Source: Ancylobacter lacus
GTDB lineage: Bacteria; Pseudomonadota; Alphaproteobacteria; Rhizobiales; Xanthobacteraceae
Assembly: GCF_018390635.1 (NCBI RefSeq)
Contig: NZ_JAHBGE010000008.1
Coordinates: 62,001 to 126,000 of the forward strand
Direction: 5' to 3'
Length of the DNA: 64,000 bases
Part shown: positions 19,827 through 26,626 of the stretch, one piece after another
How positions within the stretch are numbered: position 1 is the stretch's first letter
Layout: the number at the start of each line of letters is the position of its first letter
Notes under the pieces: model-generated
Seen by the model: the letters and a program-made list of their open reading frames with translations, nothing else
Told to the model about the DNA's origin: nothing
Database searches by the model: none
Position numbers and translations under genes: made by a program

Positions 19827-20504
19827 TTACGCTCCGACCGGCCGACGCGTCGTCTCCAGAAAGCGCACCAGCGAATCGCACGCTCCCAGAATGTGGGCCC
19901 GGGTCAGTTCCGCGGCCCGCTCGCCGTCCCGGGCAATGCACGCGTCCAGAATCTGCTGGTGCTCCTGCCGGGCGCGGTCCATCCCCGAGGTCAGCACGAG
20001 CTGCGCCCTGAGGTAACGATCCACCCGGTCCAGTGCCGCGCGAATGGTCTGGAGATAATAGGGACGGCGGGCCTCCTCGTAGAGGCGGTAGTGAAACTGG
20101 CGATTCAGATCGCCCCATTTCGCCGAATTGGCCTCCGTCGCAAAGGCTTCGGCAAAGCCGCGCGCCTCTGCGAGGGCATCGTCGGAGATGCGGGCGATCG
20201 ACAGGCGCAGCACTTCCGGCTCGATGAGGGCGCGGAATTCGAACACCTCGCGGATTTCCTCGATCGACAATGAAGCCACAACGGCGCCTCGGTAGCGTTG
20301 CGTCGCGACCAGCCCCTGTTCTTCCAGCCGCGTGAGCGCCTCCCGCACGGGGATGCGGCTGACATTGAACATGCGGGCAATGTGATCCTGACGCAGAACC
20401 TGGCCTTCGCCGATGTCGCCCCGGGCGATGGCCTCGCGCAATGCGTCGAAGATCACGTCCGAAGCGGACGCCATCTGCGCGATGTTGGTCGCATTGATTT
20501 TCAC
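19827..20504 (-). CDS. GntR/FCD transcriptional regulator of the hydroxyproline island
   Basis: 225 residues. A winged helix-turn-helix (about 10-75) carries the signature M-F-N-V-S-R-I-P-V-R-E-A-L-T-R-L-E, and an FCD all-alpha domain (about 85-215) follows. It diverges from the DapA-like gene across 148 bp containing a perfect TTGGATCCAA palindrome. It lies in the same direction as the orphan Bug gene downstream. FCD regulators of this architecture often control amino-acid or sugar-acid catabolism, so regulation of the adjacent hydroxyproline operon and of itself is likely. Confidence 0.9.
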   Translation of the reverse strand: MKINATNIAQMASASDVIFDALREAIARGDIGEGQVLRQDHIARMFNVSRIPVREALTRLEEQGLVATQRYRGAVVASLSIEEIREVFEFRALIEPEVLRLSIARISDDALAEARGFAEAFATEANSAKWGDLNRQFHYRLYEEARRPYYLQTIRAALDRVDRYLRAQLVLTSGMDRARQEHQQILDACIARDGERAAELTRAHILGACDSLVRFLETTRRPVGA

Positions 20505-20530
20505 GAGAACCTCCGCCAGAACGAAATTCG

Positions 20531-20550
20531 ATATTGCAAATTGGATCCAA
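20531..20550. promoter_or_regulatory. Candidate GntR/FCD operator between gntR and the hydroxyproline operon
   Basis: A perfect 10-bp palindrome TTGGATCCAA (20541-20550), read with flanks as ATTGGATCCAAA, lies 36 bp from the gntR start and about 100 bp upstream of the DapA-like start. It resembles the ATTGGATCCAAT operator I recall for the FCD regulator VanR. ATATTGC at 20531-20537 is a second element shared with the Bug promoter. Confidence 0.62.
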
Positions 20551-20652
20551 AAAACACAAGCTCATCCTCAGAGCGCGAGCCACCGCACCATGACCGCCGG
20601 GGCCTCGCCGCGCCACCCGATCGTCGGCGCCCCCGCCGCAAAGGAGAAGACC

Positions 20653-21549
20653 ATGTGGACAGGTGTCCTTCCCGCTGTCACCGCCAAGTTCAAGGAAGAC
20701 GGTAGCCTCGATCACCGCGAGATGGAGCGCTGCTTCGCCTACCAGATCGAGGCCGGCGTCGACGGGCTCATCGTCAATGGCTCGCTCGGCGAGGGCTCCA
20801 TGCTCTCCCATGACGAGCGCATCGCGGTGCTCAAGACCGCGCAATCGGTCGCCGGGAAGAAGCCGGTGCTGATGACGATTGCCGAAGCCGCGACCCGCGA
20901 CGGGGCGGCTCTGGCGGCGCGTGCCGCACGCGAGGGCGCCTCGGGCCTCATGGTCGTGCCCAGCACGATCTACCACACCAATCCCAAGGAGACGGTGGCC
21001 ACCATCCGCGCCGTCACCGAGGCCGGCGACCTGCCGGTCATGATCTATTCCAACCGCGTCGCTTACCGCGTCGACGTCACCGTCGACATCCTCGCCGAGC
21101 TGGCGAGCGACCGGCGGATCTGCGCCATCAAGGAATCGTCCGACGATATCCGCCGCAGCATCGACGTGATGAACGCTTTCGGCGACCGCTTCAACGTGCT
21201 CACCGGCGTCGACAACCTCGCCTACGAGGCGCTGGCGGTCGGCGCTGTGGGCTGGGTGGCTGGCCTCGTGGTGGCCTTCCCCCACGAGACCGTCGCGATC
21301 TACCGGCTCATGAAGGCCCGCCGCTTCGACGAGGCGCTCAGCATCTATCGCTGGTTCCGCCCGCTGCTCGACCTCGACGTGTCGTCCTATCTCGTCCAGA
21401 ACATCAAGACCGTCGAGGCCATGGTGATCGGCACCACCGAGCATGTGCGCGCGCCGCGCCTGCCGCTGGAAGGGGAGCAGCGCGCCAAGGTCGAGAAGAT
21501 CGTGCGGGAAGCCCTCGCCACCCGGCCGACCTTGGCTCTGGCGGCCTGA
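20653..21549 (+). CDS. DapA-family lyase, probable pyrroline-4-hydroxy-2-carboxylate deaminase
   Basis: 298 residues of the dihydrodipicolinate synthase/N-acetylneuraminate lyase family. The Schiff-base lysine is K160 in C-A-I-K-E-S-S and the catalytic-type tyrosine is Y132 in M-I-Y-S-N-R. The family's G-T-T-G-E loop is G-S-L-G-E (43-47), which argues against true DapA. In hydroxyproline catabolism a DapA homologue converts pyrroline-4-hydroxy-2-carboxylate to alpha-ketoglutarate semialdehyde, and the neighbours support that role. AAGGAGAAG precedes the ATG. It is first in a five-gene run. Confidence 0.85.
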   Translation: MWTGVLPAVTAKFKEDGSLDHREMERCFAYQIEAGVDGLIVNGSLGEGSMLSHDERIAVLKTAQSVAGKKPVLMTIAEAATRDGAALAARAAREGASGLMVVPSTIYHTNPKETVATIRAVTEAGDLPVMIYSNRVAYRVDVTVDILAELASDRRICAIKESSDDIRRSIDVMNAFGDRFNVLTGVDNLAYEALAVGAVGWVAGLVVAFPHETVAIYRLMKARRFDEALSIYRWFRPLLDLDVSSYLVQNIKTVEAMVIGTTEHVRAPRLPLEGEQRAKVEKIVREALATRPTLALAA

Positions 21550-21613
21550 GGCCGATGCCGGCCGCCTCCCGGTGGCCGGCGTCCTTTTGGATCGGCTGGC
21601 GTGAGCGTTCGGT

Positions 21614-22852
21614 ATGAGTGACGTGATCGCGGTGGTCGGGGCCGGCATTGTCGGCCTCGCCGTCGCCTGGCATCTCCAGCAGGACGGACACGAGGTCCGG
21701 CTGGTCGAGCGTGGGCCGGTCGCCGAGGGCGCAAGCTACGGCAATGCCGGCGCCTTCGCCTTTTCCGACGTGCTGCCGCTCGCCTCGCCGGGCATCCTGC
21801 GCAAGGCGCCGCGCTGGCTGCTCGATCCGCTGGGGCCACTCTCGATTCCGCCGGCCTATCTCCCGGTCATCACGCCCTGGCTGCTGCGGTTCTGGCGGGC
21901 GAGCCAGCCCGACCGTTTCGCGGCGAGCCTCGCCGCGCAGTGCGAGCTGATGCGGCTGGCCTCCCGCGCCATGGACGCCATGGTGGCGGGCGCCGGGCTT
22001 TCCGGCCGGGTGCGCAGCGACGGCAATCTCCAGCTCTATGAGAGCGAGGCGGAGCTGCGCACCTCGCTGCCGGGCTGGGCGGCGCGCGAGCGCGAGGGCA
22101 TTGCCTTCGAGCATGTGCGCGGTGAACGCCTCGCCGCCCTTCAGCCGGGGCTGGCGCCGCGCTTCGTGGCTGGCACATTCACCCCGCACTGGCAGACGGT
22201 CGACGATCCCTACCGCTTCGCCATGGCGCTGTTCGACGTGGTGATGGCGCGCGGCGCCTCGGTCGAGCGCGGCGACGTCGGACAGATCGAGCAGGGTCTC
22301 TCCGGCGTGCGTGTCCGCATGTCGGATGGGCGCTTCATCGATGCCGACGCGGCGGTCATCGCCGCCGGCGCGTGGTCGCGGCCGCTCGCCGCTGTGCTGG
22401 GCGACGCCATTCCGCTCGAGACCGAGCGCGGTTACAACACCACCCTTCCCACGGATGCGTTCGACCTGCGGCGGCAGCTCACCTTCGGCGGTCACGGCTT
22501 CGTGGTCACGCCGCTGTCGACCGGCATCCGGGTCGGCGGCGCGGTGGAACTCGGCGGCCTGAAGCGTCCGCCCAATTTCGCCCGGTCCAGGGCGATGCTG
22601 GACAAGGCGGCCGCCTTCCTGCCGGGCCTGCTGACCGAGGGTGGCCGGCAGTGGATGGGGTTTCGGCCCTCGCTGCCCGACACTCTGCCGGTCATCGGGC
22701 CGGCGCGCGGTTCCTCCCGGGTGTTCTACGCTTTCGGACATGGCCATTCCGGCCTGACCCAGAGCGCGGCGACCGGCCGCCTGATTGCCGACCTCATCGC
22801 CGGCCGACCGCCTGCCATCGCGCTGGAGCCGTTCCGGCCCGACCGCTTCTGA
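21614..22852 (+). CDS. DadA-like FAD oxidoreductase, probable D-hydroxyproline dehydrogenase
   Basis: 412 residues of the DAO/DadA family. The N-terminal dinucleotide motif V-V-G-A-G-I-V-G-L-A-V-A-W-H-L spans residues 6-20, with an acidic strand end (V-E-R-G). The C-terminal family motif G-H-G-H-S-G-L-T-Q-S-A-A-T-G-R-L precedes the end. The distal segment W-M-G-F-R-P-S-L-P-D-T-L-P-V-I-G is typical of D-amino acid dehydrogenases. Between a DapA-like deaminase and a hydroxyproline epimerase, the likely reaction is oxidation of cis-4-hydroxy-D-proline to pyrroline-4-hydroxy-2-carboxylate. It lies 64 bp after the previous gene. Confidence 0.87.
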   Translation: MSDVIAVVGAGIVGLAVAWHLQQDGHEVRLVERGPVAEGASYGNAGAFAFSDVLPLASPGILRKAPRWLLDPLGPLSIPPAYLPVITPWLLRFWRASQPDRFAASLAAQCELMRLASRAMDAMVAGAGLSGRVRSDGNLQLYESEAELRTSLPGWAAREREGIAFEHVRGERLAALQPGLAPRFVAGTFTPHWQTVDDPYRFAMALFDVVMARGASVERGDVGQIEQGLSGVRVRMSDGRFIDADAAVIAAGAWSRPLAAVLGDAIPLETERGYNTTLPTDAFDLRRQLTFGGHGFVVTPLSTGIRVGGAVELGGLKRPPNFARSRAMLDKAAAFLPGLLTEGGRQWMGFRPSLPDTLPVIGPARGSSRVFYAFGHGHSGLTQSAATGRLIADLIAGRPPAIALEPFRPDRF

Positions 22853-22888
22853 TTTTCCGGCACATCTGCCGACCACGAGGGACACGCC

Positions 22889-23890
22889 ATGGCGCGCCAC
22901 AGCTTCTTCTGCATCGACGGGCATACGTGCGGAAATCCGGTCCGCCTCGTGGCGGGCGGTGGCCCGCAGCTTCAGGGTGCCACCATGATCGAGAAGCGCG
23001 CCCATTTCCTCGCCGAGTTCGACTGGATTCGCCGGGGTCTGATGTTCGAGCCGCGCGGCCACGACATCATGTCCGGCTCCATCCTCTACCCCCCGACCCG
23101 GCCGGATTGCGACGTCGCCATCCTTTTCATCGAGACCTCGGGCTGCCTGCCCATGTGCGGCCATGGCACCATCGGCACCGTGACCATGGCGATCGAGCAC
23201 GGCCTCGTGAACCCGAAGACGCCGGGCACGCTGCGGCTCGATACCCCCGCCGGCCTCGTCGTCGCGCAGTACCGGCAGGAGGGCCAGCATGTGGAGGAAG
23301 TGCGCATCACCAATGTGCCGGCCTTCCTCTATGCCCGTGGCCTCACCGCGGAATGCCCCGGCCTCGGCGAGGTGACGGTGGATATCGCCTATGGCGGGAA
23401 TTTCTACGCCATCGTCGAACCGCAGGCGGCGTTCCGGGACATGGAGGACTTCTCGGCCGGCGACCTTATCCGCATGAGTCCGGCGCTGCGCGCTGCGCTG
23501 AACGCGAAATACGAGGTCGTGCATCCCGAGAAGCCGGAGATTCGCGGGCTTTCCCACATATTGTGGACCGGTGTCGCCCGGCATCCCGAAGCGCATGCCC
23601 GCAACGCGGTGTTCTACGGCGACAAGGCGATCGATCGTTCGCCCTGCGGCACCGGCACCTCTTCGCGGATGGCGCAGCTCGCCGCGCTCGGCCGGCTGAA
23701 GGTGGGTGACGAATTCGTGCATGAGAGCATCATCGGCTCGCTGTTCCGCGGCCGGGTGGAGGCGGCGGCGAAGGTGGGCGAGCGCGACGCGATCATTCCC
23801 TCCATCGGCGGCTGGGCCCGGATGACCGGTTACAACACCATCTTCATCGACGACCGCGATCCCTTCGCCCACGGCTTCATCGTCGCCTGA
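22889..23890 (+). CDS. 4-hydroxyproline 2-epimerase (proline racemase family)
   Basis: 333 residues, the usual length. Both catalytic cysteines are present: C90 in M-C-G-H-G-T-I-G and C253 in D-R-S-P-C-G-T-G-T-S-S. The N-terminal I-D-G-H-T-C-G-N-P-V-R is typical of 4-hydroxyproline epimerases. It interconverts trans-4-hydroxy-L-proline and cis-4-hydroxy-D-proline by a two-base mechanism, the entry step of the pathway. It lies 36 bp after the dehydrogenase gene. Proline racemase activity is less likely given the neighbours. Confidence 0.92.
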   Translation: MARHSFFCIDGHTCGNPVRLVAGGGPQLQGATMIEKRAHFLAEFDWIRRGLMFEPRGHDIMSGSILYPPTRPDCDVAILFIETSGCLPMCGHGTIGTVTMAIEHGLVNPKTPGTLRLDTPAGLVVAQYRQEGQHVEEVRITNVPAFLYARGLTAECPGLGEVTVDIAYGGNFYAIVEPQAAFRDMEDFSAGDLIRMSPALRAALNAKYEVVHPEKPEIRGLSHILWTGVARHPEAHARNAVFYGDKAIDRSPCGTGTSSRMAQLAALGRLKVGDEFVHESIIGSLFRGRVEAAAKVGERDAIIPSIGGWARMTGYNTIFIDDRDPFAHGFIVA

Positions 23891-23923
23891 CCTCGCCATC
23901 CCCTCCTTCCGCAGGAAGACGCC

Positions 23924-25027
23924 ATGAAGATCACCGGCATCAAGGCCTGGCAGGTCGATCTGCCGCTCCGCGAGGGGCGCTACAGCTGGTCGAACGGCAA
24001 TTTCGTCGAGGTGTTCGATTCCACCGTCGTCGCCGTCGAGACCGACGCGGGTATCACCGGCTATGCCGAATGCTGCCCGCTGGGCTCGGCCTACCTGCCC
24101 GCCTACGCGGCGGGAGTGCGCGCCGGCCTTGCCGAGCTCGGGCCGAAGCTGATCGGCCTCGACCCGACCGATCTCCTCGTGCTGAACCGGCACATGGACG
24201 CCGTGCTTCGCGGCCACCCCTATGTGAAGGCGCCCGTCGACATCGCGTGCTGGGACATTCTGGGCAAATCCACCGGGCTGCCGGTCTACAAGCTGCTCGG
24301 CGGCGCGGCGCAGGAGCGCGTCGCGCTCTACCGCGCCATCTCGCAGGAGGCGCCGGAGACGATGGCCCGCAAGATCGCCGGCTACCGGGCGGAGGGCTAC
24401 ACCCGCTTCCAGCTCAAGGTGGGCGGCGACGCCGACACCGACATCGCCCGCATCCGCGAGACCCGGGCGGTGCTCGGGGCGGGCGACGTGCTTGTCGCCG
24501 ACGCCAATACGGGCTGGACCCGGGCCGAGGCGGCGCGGATCGTGGCGGCGGTGGCCGATCTCGACGTCCATATCGAGCAGCCCTGCCCGACCTATGAGGA
24601 ATGCCTCTCGGTCCGGCGGCGCACCGCGCGGCCCTTCGTGCTGGACGAGGTGATCGGCGGGCTCGACACCCTGCTGGCGGCCTTGGCGGACGACGCCATG
24701 GACATCATCAACCTGAAGATCTCCAAGGTCGGCGGACTGACCAAGGCGAGGCTGATGCGTGATGTCTGCGTCGCCACCGGCACCCCGATGACCATCGAGG
24801 ATACCTGGGGTGGCGACATCGTCACGGCGGCGATCGCCCATCTCGCGCGGTCGACGCCCGAGGAGTTCTGCTTCTCCGCCACCGACTTCAACAGCTACGG
24901 CACGGTCGACATCGCCGACGGTGCGCCGCGCCGCGCCGAGGGCTTCATGACGGCGGCGGACGCGCCGGGCCTTGGGGTGGTGCCGCGCTTCGACGTGCTC
25001 GGCTCCCCTGTCCTCACCATCGGCTGA
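23924..25027 (+). CDS. Enolase-superfamily enzyme, probable cis-3-hydroxy-L-proline dehydratase
   Basis: 367 residues of the mandelate racemase/muconate lactonising family. Catalytic lysines fit K165 (R-F-Q-L-K-V-G) and K268 (K-I-S-K-V-G-G-L). Mg2+ ligands fit D193 (A-D-A-N-T-G-W), E218 (I-E-Q-P) and D241 (V-L-D-E). The usual first lysine of the K-x-K motif is Q163. Enolase-superfamily enzymes from hydroxyproline clusters include a cis-3-hydroxy-L-proline dehydratase and a 4-hydroxyproline-betaine epimerase. The following gene favours the dehydratase. AGGAAG precedes the ATG. Confidence 0.8.
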   Translation: MKITGIKAWQVDLPLREGRYSWSNGNFVEVFDSTVVAVETDAGITGYAECCPLGSAYLPAYAAGVRAGLAELGPKLIGLDPTDLLVLNRHMDAVLRGHPYVKAPVDIACWDILGKSTGLPVYKLLGGAAQERVALYRAISQEAPETMARKIAGYRAEGYTRFQLKVGGDADTDIARIRETRAVLGAGDVLVADANTGWTRAEAARIVAAVADLDVHIEQPCPTYEECLSVRRRTARPFVLDEVIGGLDTLLAALADDAMDIINLKISKVGGLTKARLMRDVCVATGTPMTIEDTWGGDIVTAAIAHLARSTPEEFCFSATDFNSYGTVDIADGAPRRAEGFMTAADAPGLGVVPRFDVLGSPVLTIG

Positions 25028-25035
25028 GAGCTTCC

Positions 25036-26070
25036 ATGCGCAGCGCACGGGTCATCCATGTCGTCGGCTGCCACGCGGAGGGCGAAGTCGGCGACGTCAT
25101 CGTCGGAGGGGTCGCCCCGCCCCCGGGCGACACGGTGTGGGCGCAGTCGCGCTTCATCGCCGCCGACGGGACGCTGCGGAATCTGGTGCTGCAGGAGCCG
25201 CGCGGCGGGGTGTTTCGCCACGTGAACCTGCTGGTTCCGCCGAAGGACTCCCGCGCCGTGGCGGCCTGGATCATCATGGAGCCGGAAGACACCCCGCCCA
25301 TGTCCGGCTCCAACGCGATCTGCGTGTCGACGGTCCTGCTCGACACCGGCATCGTCCCGATGACCGAGCCGGAGACCCGCATGGTGCTCGAGGCGCCGGG
25401 CGGGCTGATCGAGGTCACGGCCTATTGCCGGAACGGCAAGGCCGAGCGGATCCGCGTGCGCAACCACCCCTCCTTTGCCGACCGGCTCGACGCGCGGCTG
25501 GAGGTCGAGGGGCTGGGCACCCTCACCGTCGATACCGCCTATGGCGGCGACAGCTTCGTCATCGTCGACGCTGCCGCGCTCGGCTTCGCCATCCGGCCCG
25601 ACGAGGCGAAGGACCTCGCCGAGACCGGCATGCGCATCGTGAAGGCGGCGAACGCCCAGCTTGGCTTCCGCCACCCCGAGAACGCCGACTGGAATCACAT
25701 CTCGTTCTGCCAGTTCGCCGCTCCCCTTACGCAGGAAGACGGCGTGGCGTCGGGCGCGAACGCCGTGGCGATCCGCCCCGGCAAGATCGACCGTTCGCCC
25801 ACCGGCACCGGCTGCTCCGCCCGCCTCGCGGTGCTGCACGCCAGGGGCGTGCTGAAGGTCGGCGACGGTTTCATCGGCCGTTCCATCATCGGCTCGCGCT
25901 TCGACTGCCGGATCGAGGCGGAGACCATGCTCGGCGGCCGCCCCGCCATCGTGCCCTCCATCATGGGGCGGGCCTGGATCACCGGTACCTCCCAGCTCAT
26001 GGTCGACCCGGACGATCCCTGGCAGACCGGCTACCGGCTTACCGACACCTGGCCGCTCTGGGAGGGCTGA
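25036..26070 (+). CDS. Proline racemase-family protein, putative trans-3-hydroxy-L-proline dehydratase
   Basis: 344 residues of the proline racemase superfamily. The first catalytic position is Ser (S90 in M-S-G-S-N-A-I-C) and the second is Thr (T256 in R-S-P-T-G-T-G-C). Family knowledge: Cys/Cys enzymes epimerise, while Cys/Thr enzymes dehydrate trans-3-hydroxy-L-proline. A Ser/Thr pair is unusual to me, so the chemistry is uncertain. The N-terminus [10 protein letters not shown] differs from the epimerase at 22889. It begins 8 bp after the enolase-family gene and is the last gene of the operon. A second epimerase with another substrate is the alternative. Confidence 0.72.
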   Translation: MRSARVIHVVGCHAEGEVGDVIVGGVAPPPGDTVWAQSRFIAADGTLRNLVLQEPRGGVFRHVNLLVPPKDSRAVAAWIIMEPEDTPPMSGSNAICVSTVLLDTGIVPMTEPETRMVLEAPGGLIEVTAYCRNGKAERIRVRNHPSFADRLDARLEVEGLGTLTVDTAYGGDSFVIVDAAALGFAIRPDEAKDLAETGMRIVKAANAQLGFRHPENADWNHISFCQFAAPLTQEDGVASGANAVAIRPGKIDRSPTGTGCSARLAVLHARGVLKVGDGFIGRSIIGSRFDCRIEAETMLGGRPAIVPSIMGRAWITGTSQLMVDPDDPWQTGYRLTDTWPLWEG

Positions 26071-26091
26071 GCCCGCGCCGGCGGTCGCGGC

Positions 26092-26529
26092 TCAGCGGGT
26101 GTGATGGCGGCAGGTGCCGTGATCGGCGAGCGTCTCGATGACGCGGCATTCTCCCACCACGCCGTGGGAGCAGCCCTCGACCATGCGCTTGAGCTCCTCG
26201 CGCAGCGCCTCCAGCGCGGCGATGCGTCGCTCGACCTCGGCCAGCCTCTCGCGCGCGAGCGCATCTGCCACCGCGCAGGGCTGGTCGGGGTCGTCCTGCA
26301 GGTGGAGCAGGTTGCGGATGGCATCGACCTCGAAGCCGAGTTCCCGGGCATGGCGGATGAAGGAGAGGCGTCGCATGTCGGCGTCGCTATAGGCGCGGCG
26401 GCCTCCTTCGGTGCGCGGCGGCGCCGGCAGCAGGCCGATCTGCTCGTAATAGCGGATGGTCGGCACCTTCACCCCGCTGATGCGGGCGGCATCGCCGATG
26501 GCGCGCATGTCGGTCGCGGAGGTCATCAT
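26092..26529 (-). CDS. MerR-family regulator, Zn/Cd/Pb-responsive (ZntR/CadR/PbrR-like)
   Basis: 145 residues from the ATG at 26529 (GAGGAG upstream; the next codon is also ATG). An N-terminal MerR helix-turn-helix (V-K-V-P-T-I-R-Y-Y-E-Q-I-G-L-L near 19-33) and wing G-G-R-R-A-Y are followed by a coiled-coil dimerisation helix and a metal-binding end. Candidate ligands are the Cys of D-Q-P-C, then E-G-C-S-H-G-V-V-G-E-C and a C-R-H-H tail. That pattern fits divalent soft-metal sensors. It diverges from the P-type ATPase, with the operator between them. The exact metal is not determined. Confidence 0.92.
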   Translation of the reverse strand: MMTSATDMRAIGDAARISGVKVPTIRYYEQIGLLPAPPRTEGGRRAYSDADMRRLSFIRHARELGFEVDAIRNLLHLQDDPDQPCAVADALARERLAEVERRIAALEALREELKRMVEGCSHGVVGECRVIETLADHGTCRHHTR

Positions 26530-26534
26530 GGGGC

Positions 26535-26565
26535 TTGCTCCTCTAGTCGCTAGAGGATGTAGCCT
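26535..26565 (+). promoter_or_regulatory. MerR-type promoter/operator of the metal ATPase gene
   Basis: A -35-like TTGCTC (26535-26540) and a -10-like TAGCCT (26560-26565) are separated by 19 bp, the long spacer typical of MerR-activated promoters. The spacer holds the palindrome CTCTAG-TCG-CTAGAG (26541-26555), very close to known ZntR/CadR/PbrR operators. The merR ribosome-binding site (26538-26544, minus strand) overlaps the operator, suggesting autoregulation. Confidence 0.88.
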
Positions 26566-26626
26566 TGGCTCAACGTCATGCAAGGGCCGGCGTTGGGAAA
26601 CCTTCCGCCGGCATTCCGGGTGTCCC

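Noticed and set aside
21404-25048. Very long open frame (over 1200 codons) antisense to the hydroxyproline genes
   Set aside because: It mirrors the codon pattern of the sense genes, is rich in Arg/Gly/His/Asp with no domain, and all five sense genes are recognisable families.
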